NCBI GenBank assembly: GCA_029215795.1
Contig: JARDYH010000002.1
Coordinates: 270,204,310-270,268,309, forward strand
Direction: 5' to 3'
Length of the DNA: 64,000 bases
DNA from: Anniella stebbinsi
Taxonomy: Eukaryota; Chordata; Lepidosauria; Squamata; Anniellidae
The notes under the pieces are model-generated. The model was not told where the DNA came from. It did no database searches and was given only the letters and a program-made list of their open reading frames with translations. Both the position numbers and the translations under genes were made by a program. Position 1 is the stretch's first letter; every line of letters starts with the position of its first letter. Of the stretch, positions 1 through 11,990 are shown piece by piece.

Positions 1-682
1 CCCCAGCTGCTGCACCACTGGATGAATGTCGTTTTCCAGCAAATCCTTCAATCGAGAAGGGCCAAGCTCTGATCATAACCACAGTTGGCAGATGCCCCTT
101 TCATCTCTCACCGAGGAGATCAAACATGCCAATACGAATTAGCAAAGCTAATTGAGATGGAGAGGAGCTGAGGTTTTCCCATCACACGCCAGGCAGTGGC
201 TCCCTACTTATAACTTACACAAACAAGAGAGGGGGAGAGGCTAATCTCAAGGGCACAGATAAAACGACCCCCACCCATCCCGTCTGCACAGTTTCACCTT
301 CTCCCATCGCCAAGTGGTTATTCTGAATAGCAGAGCTTCTGTTGTGCTGTTCCACCGCCACAGGTACATTTCCAATGCCGCTAAGTCCAAGGCATGCACG
401 TGCACCCTGGCTCTCAAAGCACAGGGCGGCTGCTTTCGTGGACTACCTGTTTGCTGCAGTAGTGAATGTCTGAAATGTGACAGAAGTCAACAAGCTCAGG
501 TTTTGCAAATCCTCAACTAGCCCTTTGTCAAACCTAACCTTTTCCGTCATGTACTGCAGTATGCACACCATCTCCACTTCAAGGATGCCTGCAGCTCAGC
601 CTGTTCATGCGTGGAATCCAGAGTGCCCTGGCATCTCCGGGCAAAAATGAACTCAGGAGGCAGGGGATGAAAAACAGCCCAG
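1..682. other. No recognised feature
   Basis: Unique-looking sequence. I checked the minus strand for the missing last PALD1 exon and saw no paladin-like reading. Short open frames here have no recognisable family. Confidence 0.4.
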
Positions 683-752
683 AGAGCCATTGCAATACTG
701 GGCCAGATGGACTAATAGCCTGACCTGGTGTACGGCAGCTGCCCATGTTCAA
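683..752 (+). repeat. 3' fragment of the tRNA-derived SINE
   Basis: The text around 'CTGGGCCAGATGGACTAA' and 'GGCAGCTGCCCATGTTC' matches the 3' part of the complete SINE at 5686-5876 (CTAGATGGACCAATG ... CAGCTTCCTATATTC). Confidence 0.6.
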
Positions 753-2373
753 CTCACCCAACTAATCTCACGGCCAAGGCTGCTGTTGCTCCCTCCACAC
801 ACCCCTCTTACCTACTGTTTGGCAACTGGGGGTCTATATGTGATAACCCAGAATGGGCCAGATTTGGCTTAGGTGCTGCCAGTTGCTGATCCGCAGACTA
901 GAAGACTATTGGCAGCATTGAGTGGCAGCAACAGCTCTTTTTCTTGACCTTGCCTTACACTAGTGTTTGTGTTTTTAATACGACGCCGAAGAGGCAGGAT
1001 ATACCCAGCATTTCCCCCCCTAATGAGACATCTCTTTCTCTATAGGCAGACAGGCTTAGAATTCCAGAATTACTTTCTTCTTGATGTTGCTCAGAGCCTG
1101 ATATTACAGGCACGAGTATTTAGGGAATAGTGCTTGTTTTCCCTCCCGCACCCCCTCCTCTCTGGAGGAAGAATTCAACCCATGGTTAGCAGTTTTGTTT
1201 TGGAGCTCCTGATGACCAGATGAAGTGTATTCATCCTGATGGAGGGGCCAGCTAGTTTTCATAAAAGACCCTGTACTAAGATGTTATTCTTTGAAAGCTG
1301 CCATTAGAGGAAGCTCGCTAACGATGGCTTTCTCTTGGGAGAGGGCATTTCTGTCTACGCCTTGCTAAAGAGAAGCATTCAGTATTGATTTTTCTTCATG
1401 TATAGTACATATTCAGTTAGCTTTCAGATGAAAGCCTTGAGGGCTGGGAGAAAGCAGGGAGCGGAGTGGGGGGCTTTGAATTTGCTTAAGGACATTTAAC
1501 TAAAAAAGAAAAAAAATGAGTCGGGTGAGAGAACATTAACACTCTTTTACCTTCAGAAAACCCACACTACAACCCTCTTTTTGTAAGTTCAAGGAGGCTC
1601 TTGCTCACAGAGTTTATTACTCTCCCATCAACCCCACCCATCACTGCAGCACCAGAGTATCTGAGAGAGAGGAAGCAAAAGGGATTTTGTTATTTCTCCC
1701 ATCCAACAGCTAGCATTTAAAATTATGGGAGAGAAAAATGGGAGCGGGGGGGGGGGGTGATGGCAGGGAAGTCTTGTTCTCTGGCTCCCAGTACCTTTGG
1801 CTAAAAGGAAAAGAGGAAACCTTTAATTACATCAAGGGGACCAACTCCCTCTCTCTCTTGGCTTTTAAATTTCAACTACTACCTGTGGTTACACTCCCAT
1901 TTGTCATATTAAAAAAAAGTCAAATGACATGCATACTGTGAGGGACACAAATGTTTGCTGTGTTAACAGCCATTCACCCTACGCAAACAGCATTCTATAG
2001 GCCTAAAACACGCTCAGGCGGTTACATACATTCTAAGCTTTGCATATACCCCTAAACCTTTGACTCCAGGATGATAAAGTAGAAAAATACTGAAAAGAAG
2101 CCCCTCTATATACTCCACTGAGATATCATGCTAAATGTGTGGCTGCCACGAAAAAAGGCAGATATATATGTGTAGATAGATAGATATGGATATATAGATC
2201 TCCCTTCCCCCATGATTAAGGGACCTTACCTGTATCTTTGCATCACAATACAGGCTGTGATGATGTGGAACAGGAGTGGGGAGATGCCGGACATGTCTTG
2301 CCATGGCACAGGCCATTTTCCTAAATAAAAGGGGAGCTGCCAATTCGGGCAGCCATCAGGCATTTAGCATAAC
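753..2373. other. No gene; simple repeats only
   Basis: Contains a 12-G run at 1746-1757 and a short (TAGA)-rich patch near 2161-2200. Nothing else recognised. Confidence 0.4.
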
Positions 2374-2441
2374 ACAGAGATCAAACCTGAGACCTTCTGC
2401 ATGCAAAACAGGTGCTCTATCGCACTGAGCTATGGCCCCTA
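2374..2441 (-). repeat. 5' (tRNA-like) fragment of a SINE
   Basis: Read on the minus strand it begins GGGGCCATAGCTCAGTGC and continues through GCATGCAGAAGGTCTCAGG. This matches the Pol III A-box side and the following bases of the complete copy at 5686-5876. It is cut short just after the B box. Confidence 0.75.
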
Positions 2442-2569
2442 GCTCAGCCCAGGAATTTGCTTTCATGCCAGAACGGAGTTCGCAGTCCTTTCACACAAAC
2501 ATCCACTCCTGATTTCTCCCCAAGATTTCTTGGTTTTGGCAGCCTAATTTAGAAACAAAAGGACTGGAG

Positions 2570-2750
2570 AGAACCAGGTTCAAAAATCCCCACCTCAGCC
2601 ATGAAGCTCATTGGGCCAGTCTCTCTCAGGCTAACCTACCTCACAGGGTGGTTGTGAGGATAAAGTCGGGGTGGGTGGGTGAGAGAGAACCATGTACACT
2701 GCCTTCAGTTCTCTGCAGAAAAGGCAGGATGAAAATACGGTAACTAAATA
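2570..2750. repeat. MIR-like / CORE-type SINE or LINE tail fragment
   Basis: The segment 'CTAACCTACCTCACAGGGTGG', followed by 'GTTGTGAGGATAAAGTCGG' and 'GAACCATGTACACTGCCTT', is a common interspersed reptile repeat. A related segment in the other orientation is at 19815-19985 (GGTAGGTTAAGCTGGG). Confidence 0.55.
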
Positions 2751-3701
2751 CAAATTTAGTAACCTTGACAACTTACAACAAGTCACTTAAGAGATCTGTC
2801 ACTAGATCCTGATCTACCTTCTGCCCCTTCATGTCCCACAGACCAATCAGGTTTCCAGATGCATGTGCCTGGGTGTCTACAAATGCAGAGATGCCATCCA
2901 TACTGTCCGCATTTGCTTCAGTAAACATTTTCATGCAACATTAATGCACATCAAATAAACATGCTTGCCATGTAAAGTGTGGACCTGCCTTTTGCAATGC
3001 TTGCAAAAGAGGCTAGAAGTTCATGTATTACACAGGGATGTCTTAGGAGTCTGCCATCTGCAAAAGCAAACGAATACACAGTTCTATCAGCCAATAATTC
3101 TCCTGGCCACTTCATTTCTCTACATCATGTACAAAACTTTGATTTCCAAATTGGGAGGGAGGGAGGGAGGAAGGGCACCCCAGCTCAAATAAACATTGCC
3201 GGCTGCCTGGGCAAAACCTTCCAAGTTATAGTACCTGGGTAACAGCAGCACAGAAAGTTGTGATTGCCTGTAGATGAAAGACACAGGAGGCCAAAAACCC
3301 AATGAAACCAGGGCCTCAAAGGGCCTTTTGTGCCTGGGAATAATAGGGAGGATGCTTTTAAGGGATAGCTTTGGTGCCTCCTGAAAGAGAAGGGGGAGGG
3401 GAGAGAAGAGAGGAACACAGGGAAGAAAAACCCTGTACCTCACTGTCAAACATTGCAAGGGGCTGCAACTGAACTCCCTCATTTCCTCAACATGTCCTCA
3501 ACATGACTTTATCTACTCGGGAGGGTGGACCAGCCCCACCTTGAAGAATTATGTGACTTCCTCTCCTGTTTATTTGGAGAGGCACAAGATGATCAAGTCA
3601 TCCCCAACCAGGATGTTCACTTCCAATAGTGGCTTTGGTGGAAGGTGATCATTGCTTTTTGAATGGACACAGATAAAGAGAAGAAGAAGAAGAAGAAGAA
3701 G

Positions 3702-3732
<31 letters not shown>

Positions 3733-5344
3733 CCCTTAGGTGGAAGCCCATTTTCAAGGCAAATATCAGCCTTTTAAGATGTGAGTCTATATGCCATGAT
3801 TTACCCATACATGTATTTTGAGATGCATATGGAACTACAGAATCTAGGAAGTGTTAATGGATATTGCTTGTTCTCTCCACTATAACACACTATCTCCTTG
3901 TACTGGGATTTCTCTGTACAGTGCAAAAAGAAGTAAAATAGACTACTGTTTTATTGATAGCTTCTGAAACTGAACAGTGAAACCCTATGTATGCTTACCC
4001 AGAAGTAAGTCCCACTGTGCACAGAGATTGCAGTCTAGGAATACCTGCAAGAGCTGTTCACACTTCAGTCTCTCTGCACCAGCTGCCCAAGAAATGCAAC
4101 CATTCCCCTAGGAAGGGAGTTTAGGGCAAGTTCACCATCTCTCCCATTCTCCCCAAAACCAAGGCCCAGGTTTACCCAGGAACAACATTCTGTTCTTGTT
4201 GCTAAGCTCTCTTCAGCAAAGGGGGGGAGGGGAGAAGAGCAAAATGGCGCATCAAAGTGACAAGAGCTGATGAATCAGCTGTAATCTGTGAAGAATGCAC
4301 ATAAATTCCAATCCCTTCTGTGTATGTCCATCTGACCAAACGGCATAGAGATTAATTCGCAGAGACACAGACACTGTGAAACCTCATTTGCAGAGAGTGC
4401 ACAGTTGGAAACAATAAAGATCCCTGATATGCCGGTACATTCTTACAACAAGGGAAGGGGAATCTTGCATCACAAATAAAGCCATGATACTGTTTGCAAT
4501 TCAGAGGGAGGTGACAGACAATGGGGGGGGGGGGGGGGGGACGGGAAAGGAAAGGAAACCAGCGATGTTTCCAGATGAGGCTTTTATAGTGCAGTTCCCC
4601 TGCTTCATGGAAGTTTAAGTGGCGGAGGGTCCAGACATTGTCACTTTTCACTTCTGTCCCTACCATATTTTCCCAAGGCTTCTTTCACCTTTTTCCTTTC
4701 CACAAAAAAAAGTCCTGCTAAGGAGGGAAAGATGGTGTGAAGGTTTGAGGTCTACAGAGGCCTAGAGACCTGGAGTTTTTTCTTTTGGGAAGGGGTAATC
4801 CTGAGAAGAGCAATTTCATTGCTCCAGTTAAGTTTCATTTCCTCAAAGTGGGGATTTTACTGTTTTGGGGGAAGAGGGTATTAAAGAGTGAGAAAGACCA
4901 GAGCTTATGGTAAGAGCAGAAAGCAGCAGCTCGGGTAAAAGAACTTGCATTTTTGCAACTTTTTTTTTCTTTTAATGCCCTTTGTATCAAGTCAGCTCTA
5001 TTGACTAAATATCTTTAATTGTAATTTGCTTGTTTTACTTTACTAGTAAACTGTTGTGTTAAGCGACAAGTGTCTGGAGTGTTACTCACACCACGTCTAC
5101 CGCCTAAACCACACATTACTGGGAAGGGGAAGGTAAAAAGAAGGAAGGTGGGACTCTTTAAGTTGTTCAGAAAATCAAGGTCATAACTGCACAGTCTAAC
5201 TGGTAGCGCTAGGAGCTGCCTGTCTAGAAGCACCCCCAAGTCTCACATATAGTACACAGGCACTTACCTAGTAAATGGTAAAAATGTTAGAATAAAAAAC
5301 AGTCAATATTCAGGCAATCCTGCAAAAAGGGGCTCTGACATGTC
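2751..5344. other. No gene recognised
   Basis: Holds the (AAG)n run at 3679, an 18-G run at 4523-4540 and one worn 'AGTAAGTCCCACTG' repeat near 3966-4036. Otherwise featureless. Confidence 0.4.
3679..3731. repeat. (AAG)n microsatellite
   Basis: About 17 uninterrupted AAG units. It makes an apparent poly-Phe reading frame on the minus strand that is not a gene. Confidence 0.95.
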
Positions 5345-5415
5345 ACACTTGTGTAGCCAGAGAGCTTTGGCTATTGGGCAGTATAGAAATGAAATAAATG
5401 AAATGAAATGAAATT
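5345..5415 (+). repeat. 3' tail of an L2-type LINE
   Basis: 'AGAGAGCTTTGGCTATTGGG' followed by GCAGTATAGAAATG and AAATGAAATG repeats. It matches the tail of the longer element at 30905-31594 (AGAGAGCTTCGGCTATGGGG). Confidence 0.75.
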
Positions 5416-5516
5416 GTTCATTTGTACGAGTCTCTCAATAAGTGGCCATGTAGGAGGCTTCCCTGATGTTATGCACTTCAATGCCCACTGGCCCCAGTCA
5501 GCCGCATAGACAATGT

Positions 5517-5576
5517 CAGAAATCCTGGGAATTGTAATCCAAAACATCTGGAGGGCACTAGGTCGGGGAAGGTGGC
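5517..5576. repeat. Half copy of the 'ACTACAACTCCC' palindromic repeat
   Basis: 'AATTGTAATCCAAAACATCT' followed by GGAGGGCACTAGGTCGGGGAAGG is one arm of the foldback repeat seen whole at 37534-37670, 41713-41833 and 48061-48190. Confidence 0.7.
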
Positions 5577-5685
5577 CTCATAGATACAGATTGCGTGTGT
5601 AAGCATGCTGGAAACAGGGGCTTACATGCAGATTTTCACTTCAGTTCCATTCTTTCCCTCGTGTTGTGAATGGGGAGCATAGGGG

Positions 5686-5876
5686 AAGGGGCTGTAGCTC
5701 AGTGGTTGAGCACTTGCTTGGGCATGCAGAAAGTCCCAGGTTCAACCCCAGCATCTCCAGGTAAGGTGGGAAAATCTCCTGCATGAGACCCTGGAGAGCC
5801 AATGCCAGTCAGCATCAACAATACTCGGCTAGATGGACCAATGATCTGACTCAGTATAAAGCAGCTTCCTATATTC
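5686..5876 (+). repeat. Complete tRNA-derived SINE
   Basis: A Pol III A box, TAGCTCAGTGG, is at 5695-5705 and a B box, GGTTCAACCCC, at 5739-5749. The body then reads 'GAGACCCTGGAGAGCCAATG' and ends CAGTATAAAGCAGCTTCC. It is the best preserved of four copies in the window (683, 2374, 5686 and 11412) and defines the family. It is a retroposon, not a functional tRNA gene: no tRNA 3' acceptor half can be folded after the B box. Confidence 0.85.
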
Positions 5877-7287
5877 CTAATAGGCTACGATACATTGACT
5901 CCACATCTGCTACCTGAAGTCGGGAAGCTGATAAAACTACTTCACAGCATGGATTGATGTGAGGAGGGACCCAATTGTGGCATGAACAGTACTGCAGGGA
6001 TTAAGGCTTCCAGACCCTGGTCTCTGGAGTTATCATTGCTACATGCCAGGGTTTATGGGTCCAATCTGACTCTCATTAATCTGATGAATTGTTTTTTCAA
6101 GTGTTCCAATTGTGTCCAGGAAATTAATCTGTATATCTCAGATATTTCTGCAGCGAAACTGGAAGGGCATGCCCATCGCTAAGTTATGAACCTCGTTTAT
6201 TCATTTATTTTGCACAGGGATTGCTGCAGGAGCAAAGATACAGAAATGAGAGACAGAAGAAGTAATATTATTCCTACCCAAAAAAAACAAGCCATTCTTT
6301 AGCTGCTGGACAAGTTAGTGCTGAGAGGTTAACACAAGCGATTCCATCTTTTCCTAAGTTGTTTGGGCGAAACAGTGAGAGAGTAAAAACAGAGAAAAGG
6401 CCGGGAGTTCATATGCGGACAAACCACAATTCATTTTTTCCAGGTCAGAATTAGATTCCGGATGTGTCAAACTGGGGGTGCCTCAGAAAGATTGACAGGA
6501 GGAAAAACATAATAGTATTTGTGGGAATTCTGGAGAAACCAGGAGAGGATAAACAGTGTGGGAGGCACACATATACAAACACACACACAAACATACAAGC
6601 AGAGAAAGCTACAAAGGACAGAACTGGGAACACAGTCAAGGAGGAAGCACAAAAATGAGACCGTCCATTTGGAAGGGAGAACATGACAGGGTAGTAGAAT
6701 GAGACAGAGAGGTGGAGAAGTCTAGATGTATTGTGTGGCTTCCTTCCAGCCCAAAATGTTTCTATTTAAGCAAGTAAACGGTAGCTTTAAACATAACTAA
6801 AGGAAAGGTCATGAGGCCCCTGAAGGATTCATTCTAAGGCACCAACACTGTGAACATCCTATCAAGATGCTGGTTAGATCTACCATCTTGCCAATGTGTT
6901 GGACAGGATCTATTATTCAGATCTTTTCATTTAACACCTACAGTATCTTATACATTCTTCAAATTGGAGGGAGGTTTTCTCTGGGTTGCCAGCTGTCCTC
7001 ATACTCACAAACTTAAAAAGAGAATGCATGGACCATCCAGCCAATCTACAGTCAATCCCTTTGGCAAGTATGCCTCAAGTGAAGCCCAAAGTATGAATTG
7101 GTGCCACACTAGTGCAGTGTTAAAGTACACATGCAGCCTGCCTCTCCTTGTACCATAGGACAGTTTTGCTCCTAGCCCAAGCTGGAAAGGAAACCACGCC
7201 TACAGGCTTTCCTACTCATGTTCAGACATGCCACAAAATCCTGCAGCCTGGGCCACTTGGCATCCATGTCCACCTTCGATGTAGTCC

Positions 7288-7366
7288 AGGGATAGGAAAC
7301 CTGGTGGCTGGGGAAGATGGGAGCTGTAGTCCAAAACATCTGGAGAGCACCAGGTTACCTACCCCT
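7288..7366. repeat. Partial 'ACTACAACTCCC' palindromic repeat
   Basis: 'GGAAACCTGGTGGCTGGGG', then 'GAGCTGTAGTCCAAAACATC' and TGGAGAGCACCAGGTTACC. Confidence 0.7.
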
Positions 7367-7424
7367 TATCTAGTCTATTCCAAGCCCCACCCATCACATC
7401 CCAGCACACACTTTTTGCTGCCAG

Positions 7425-7657
7425 GTGGAAGAACTTTTTATTTTCCAGGCTTTTCACTCTTAGAGCCATTTAGTGCTTTTTAGATCCTTAATACTGATGT
7501 TATCCTCTGTTGCTCAATTTAACAAGGTTTTATGTTGTTGTTGGTTTTATTCAGTCTTAGAATTCATATTTATGTCTTACCTTCTTTTTATGGTTTTTAA
7601 ACTTTTACTGTAAACCGCCTAGAGAAACTGCTCTGTAAATCCTGTAAATAAATAATA
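7425..7657 (+). repeat. L2-type LINE 3' end
   Basis: A 3' untranslated-like stretch ends 'GTAAACCGCCTAGAGAAACT' and then CTGTAAATAAATAAT. This is the same terminal pattern as the element at 30905-31594. Confidence 0.65.
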
Positions 7658-9489
7658 TTCTGTACTCAAACCTGGTCCAATCTGTTTTGGAGAGCCTCTA
7701 AGGAATGAGACCAACCATTCCCTTTCCACTGCTGCACTGTTCTTACACATCAGTGGAAAAGCCTAGTTCTATTTTCTTTTAGACTTACACAGATTGCTTC
7801 TTGTCCAGGGGTGGATTAGGTTGACCTTTTTACGAAGAGGTGACATATCACATGGCTACATGCACATCATGGGAAGCCAGTGACCACATACTGCTGCCAT
7901 GTACTAAGCAGAAAGTTGTCACAATGCTTGGTAAGCCACGCCTCTGTGTCGTTCTGCTAAGTGGAGAGGAGAATTTTACTATTTATCTAGATTTCTAGTG
8001 AGATATAGACATGTGCTAAAGTTCTCCTTGCCACTAGGCATGGTGATACAGGCAATGAATATATTACGTAGTTGCATGCACATCATAGTAAGTTGCCAGT
8101 TAATAAATGCTCAGTTGTGGTCATTCATTGTCTCAGCAGAACTGAAGAAAAATGGGCCCTTCTCTTCTTTAAGACAGCATGCAAAGTCTGGTGCATATTC
8201 TTTGCGGTAGCATGCAGAGTTTGACGTACATGCAACTGCCCTGCTCAGGTGAAGCAGTTCCGCGGCTGGAGTTGAGACAGAACTTTATAACACATTTCCA
8301 GATCCACAGAAGCAGATACCAGTTGGCCATCCCTGTCCATTGGGATCAGGAGCCCTGTGTGTGCACACAGCCATTGAGCCATGGATTGTGGCCCCGGTCA
8401 GCAGGACATCCAAAGACAACAGCAATGTTAGGGGAGCTTGGCTGGATTCCTTTGGTTAGCATTGCCAGGAGCTGACCCTTGGCCACTCCCCAAAGGAGCC
8501 CCAAGACCCGCAGGCTCCAAGCAGGGCAGAAGATGGGGCAGTTGCTCTATCAACAATTCCCCCACCTCTCTCCTGCAAATGGCCATCTTGCAAACCTGGC
8601 TGTAAACCAAAAGCTGGTCCTTGCCTGTTCAGAGCTGCTGGAGCCATTGGCTTGCAGCCAGAGTCTGTCAACAGCTCCTGGTCAACTGAAGTCACTGAGC
8701 TGAGACTTGTTTTCTGCTAAGTAAAAACATACTCTCAGAATAATGAACCAAAACAATAAGAAAACAGCTGTTATCCATGGGAATGAACCCCAAAGGAATG
8801 CAATGGCAATAGGTTTTTCCTCCTGGAGGTTAATATTGGTGCACAGCGTGGCAGGGTGCAGTGGAGTGCTGCTTCATAGGGCCTGTGAAGGCTCCTTGTG
8901 ACAGCTGGGTGAACACTACAGGCACTATGAACAACTGTTGAAACTGAGAGTCCAGAAATGCGGACTTGGAAAACAGAAAACAAAGACCCTAACATGCTGT
9001 TTCCATCCTGGTTGTTACCCACGATACCATTACATACATTCAATGCAGACATTTACGGTACCGACGGGTCTCCTTTTATAATCATCTGCGAGCCTAACAA
9101 ACTTTACAGTGTCTCATTGTTAACACAATTGTGTAACAAGAGAGATCATTCAGCAAAGACATCCAGTTTTGAGGAAAGGCTGTGCTGCACAACTATTGCT
9201 CTGAACATGTTTGTAGCATATAGATTATGGAGTGTGCCCAAGTATCTGCAGATGTTTGTTAGAATCTTGATCCCTTCAGCTGCTATATTTTATATGCAGG
9301 AATTTTAATTTCATGAACACTGACTGCAAACCATGGCTGCAAATATTTTTAACAAAAACCTATGACAATTAAGCAGCAGCAGCAAAGAATACATTCAGCA
9401 AGTTTTTAAAAAAAGCAAATCAGTAATCTTTACAAATCTCTGTGAATTTCATGGGTGTTAATAGGAAAATCGCCAAGTTTGCTCATACT

Positions 9490-9880
9490 GCTAAGCCAAG
9501 GTTTGCATTAACCATTGCTTGTTGCTTTAGCCATGAATTATCTTGCAGATGAGCAAACAAACCATAACTTCCCCCCACTATTTCTGGTTTGTTTCTCTCC
9601 CGCCCATTTTGCCAACCTTCAGAGGTTTGATTTTCAGGCTGCTCTTGCTTGGCACTTCTGTTTCAGAGCAAACTGCAACACAAATGAGTTCAGACATCAC
9701 AACAAGCCTTGGTTTGAACATGGTAGACTCCATAAGACAACAACATACCATGGCTTCTATTTGTGGTTTATAACAGGTGAACAAACCATGGTTTGCTTGT
9801 GGGGATGGGTTTGGATGCAACCACAAGCCAAATTTCAAAGAGCCACATGATGGCTTAGTGTTATGTGTGAACCAGGTGAA
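9490..9880. repeat. Probable degenerate DNA transposon rich in 'AACCATGGTTTG'
   Basis: Repeated AACCATGG / CAAACCATGG words occur in both orientations (for example 9782-9797), and 'GGGTTTGGATGCAACCACAA' lies near the right end. A similar pattern recurs at 56692-56970. Borders and target duplication were not resolved. Confidence 0.4.
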
Positions 9881-9937
9881 TTTAAGCGGAAAACATTTTG
9901 AGTTCACAATTCCTTGGTGCCTTTATTATTACCTAAA

Positions 9938-10325
9938 GCCCTACATGGTTTGGGTCCAGGTTACCTGCGGGATCGCCTTCTCCTGTATAATCCGCCCCGC
10001 ACACTCGGGTCCTCTGGGAAGAATTTACTTCAATCAGCCAGAACTAGGCTGACGAGTGTTACCCAAAGGACCTTCTCTTCTGCCACTCCCAGACTGTGGA
10101 GTGGCCTGCCGGGAGAGATTTGACAACTTAGCAGTCTTCTTGAATTTAAGAGAGCCATAAAGACTGATCTCTTCAGGCAGGCCTACCTCGCTGAACTTTA
10201 TGATGTTTTAATAATGTATTGGTTTTGTTTTTAATGTTTTATCTATTTTATGATCTTTGTATTTATATTTATTGTTGTTCCCCGCCTCGATCCAGAGGGA
10301 GAGGCGGGTAATAAGTAAATAAATT
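9938..10325 (+). mobile_element. L2-type LINE, 3' fragment of ORF2 and tail
   Basis: Translates as KALHGLGPGYLRDRLLLYNP ... TFSSATPRLWSGLPGEI, with one in-frame stop, then FKRAIKTDLFRQAY. This is the conserved C-terminal tail of L2/CR1-group ORF2. The 3' end is GAGGGAGAGGCGGGTAATAA plus A-rich repeats. It is 5'-truncated and not functional. It lies in the stretch downstream of the PALD1 exon at 11000-11155. Confidence 0.85.
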
Positions 10326-10374
10326 GTTATTATTGTTGTTGTTATTGTTAATGTTGTTGTTGTTGTTGTTATTA

Positions 10375-10408
<34 letters not shown>

Positions 10409-10410
10409 TC
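10325..10410. repeat. (GTT)n/(ATT)n microsatellite
   Basis: Grew from the tail of the adjacent L2 element; mixed GTT and ATT units. Confidence 0.85.
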
Positions 10411-10605
10411 ACCTCATAGTAAAACAGCAAGGTATCTGTCTAAGTTACCATTTCTGAATGCTGATCCGCTCAGCAGGCTTCTAGCTGTCAAAGAGAAGCC
10501 TGGAAGTTTTATCCAGATATGGTACATTGACAAACAATTTGAAAGAGTCCAGAATTTGGCTAATTTTAGTGTCTAATCTGAGAAGGGGAGATATACGTTA
10601 TTTTG

Positions 10606-10822
10606 CAGTGGAGGTTGCTGGCTCCGATTTCTGTGGGCTGTGACTCCATTCTGGGTTTCAATCAGAACCAGCCATAATACTAAAGGTGCTATGCAAGGTG
10701 CTGAACCTATTTTGGGGTAGGGTACAGCACCTTGGATAACTCCTGCAGAGTTCTGGCTGGTTCTCACTGAAACCCAGAATGGAGTCACAGCCCCACCAAA
10801 TCAGAGCCCACAGCCTCCACTG
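10606..10822. mobile_element. Palindromic hAT-like MITE
   Basis: 217 bp. The terminal inverted repeats are about 66 bp, starting CAGTGGAGG and including the shared block 'GGCTGTGACTCCATTCTGGG'. The right end is CCTCCACTG. Flanking octamers are TTATTTTG and CTCTCTTG (5 of 8 match), compatible with an aged 8-bp hAT duplication. No coding capacity. It sits 178 bp beyond the donor of the PALD1 exon at 11000. Confidence 0.75.
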
Positions 10823-10999
10823 CTCTCTTGATAGGCTGGTAGCCTACTTGGTCCCGAATAAGCTGACTCACCACTAGATGTGACAACATTTGTTTCACCT
10901 TTCAGGAAAGGCCAGCACTGTTCAGCACAGTCAAAGAATTACAATAGTTGGGATTATTGCCTCCAACAGGCTTCCTGCTGGTGCTGGAAGAGCGCTTAC

Positions 11000-11155
11000 C
11001 TCATGCATCCAGGCACTGAATGGCCTCTGCCAGGAGTCCTTTTTCCCCAAATGCAGGTATGCATTGAACAGGATGAGATAGATATAGCGTTCCAAGTACT
11101 GCAGGCTCCTCAGTTGCAACGTCTGCATCTCCTTCTCCTCCTTAGCCGTTTTGCC
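11000..11155 (-). CDS. PALD1: PALD1 coding exon (probably next to last)
   Basis: Fifty-two codons: GKTAKEEKEMQTLQLRSLQY, then LERYIYLILFNAYLHLGKKD, then SWQRPFSAWMHE. The LQLRSLQYLERY and LILFNAYLHL blocks are conserved paladin sequence directly following ICTYRQ of the exon at 54736-54876. Acceptor TGATTTCAG, donor GTAAGC. It is phase 0 at both ends. A further C-terminal segment of several tens of residues is expected in paladins. No matching exon was found between positions 1 and 10999, so the final exon is probably outside the window. Its isolation from the other exons could make it easy to miss in automatic annotation. Confidence 0.94.
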
Positions 11156-11411
11156 CTGAAATCAGTCATCATAGCTGCTTGAGAATTGGTGTTAGGAAGC
11201 AGAATTGCCCTGCAAGTCTCGTATCATGCAGGTCAGCTAGCTTACATTTGATCAATACAGTATCAAAGAACTCAAAACACAACTGCAACGGCTCAGGAGC
11301 CCTTTGAGTCTCCAGTAGCAGCACATCTCTCTGCTCTGAAGGTTAAATCAGAAGCTGGTTAAATCAGGAGGAGCCCATGCTATTGCATCTATGTGTTAAA
11401 TGTGGAAAAGG

Positions 11412-11990
11412 GCCAAGGGTCAGTGACAGAGGACATGCTTTGCATGAAGAAAGCTCCAGGTTCAATCCCTGGTATCTCCAGTTAGGGCCGGCAAAAAATT
11501 CATGTATGAAATCCTGGAGATACACCAGTGGTGTAACGGAGCCAGGACTTGCAGGGTTGAAGTGCCAGGACCTCTTGCTTACAGAGATTATGTAATCTGC
11601 CACCCTTCTCAGACTTCCTTATTCTCTCTGAGGTTAGCTAAAATCCTCACACAGTGGTTGGGGAAAGAGAGAAATGAATTTCCTAGCAGTAACATATTAT
11701 CGTGAGCTATTCCTGCTGTAACACAACATATTTTGGTCTTGAATGGGCAATTAACACCCATTGGTTTAACAAAAGACCTGCTCCTGGTGCAATGAAAACC
11801 ACCAGAACTAGTTTGTTGATGCAGATTAACAGAACAGGTTGTATTTCTGGACTCTCCTCGGCTGTGAAGAATGTCGTGATGAGCGCCTGCACTTCAATAT
11901 TTAACACTACATCACTGAGAACTGTAGTGCAGCCAGTGCAGAATACACAATTCTGAGCTAGATGGACTCTTTACATAGCACCTTCCTGTG
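11412..11990 (+). repeat. tRNA-derived SINE split by about 400 bp of other sequence
   Basis: 5' part at about 11412-11520: 'GCATGAAGAAAGCTCCAGG' then the B box TTCAATCCC. 3' part at about 11925-11990: 'CTGAGCTAGATGGACTC' then CACCTTCCTGTGCTC. The intervening piece was not identified. Confidence 0.5.

Noticed and set aside
1..60. Minus-strand text reading SRLKDLLENDIHPVVQQLG as a possible last PALD1 exon
   Set aside because: It does not resemble the paladin C-terminus, and no acceptor in the right phase was seen. The evidence is too thin.
3617..3808. Minus-strand frame with a long poly-Phe stretch
   Set aside because: It is the translation of the (AAG)n microsatellite.
5686..5760. tRNA-like sequence with A and B boxes
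   Set aside because: It continues into a SINE body and lacks a foldable 3' half and acceptor stem, so it is a SINE head and not a tRNA gene.
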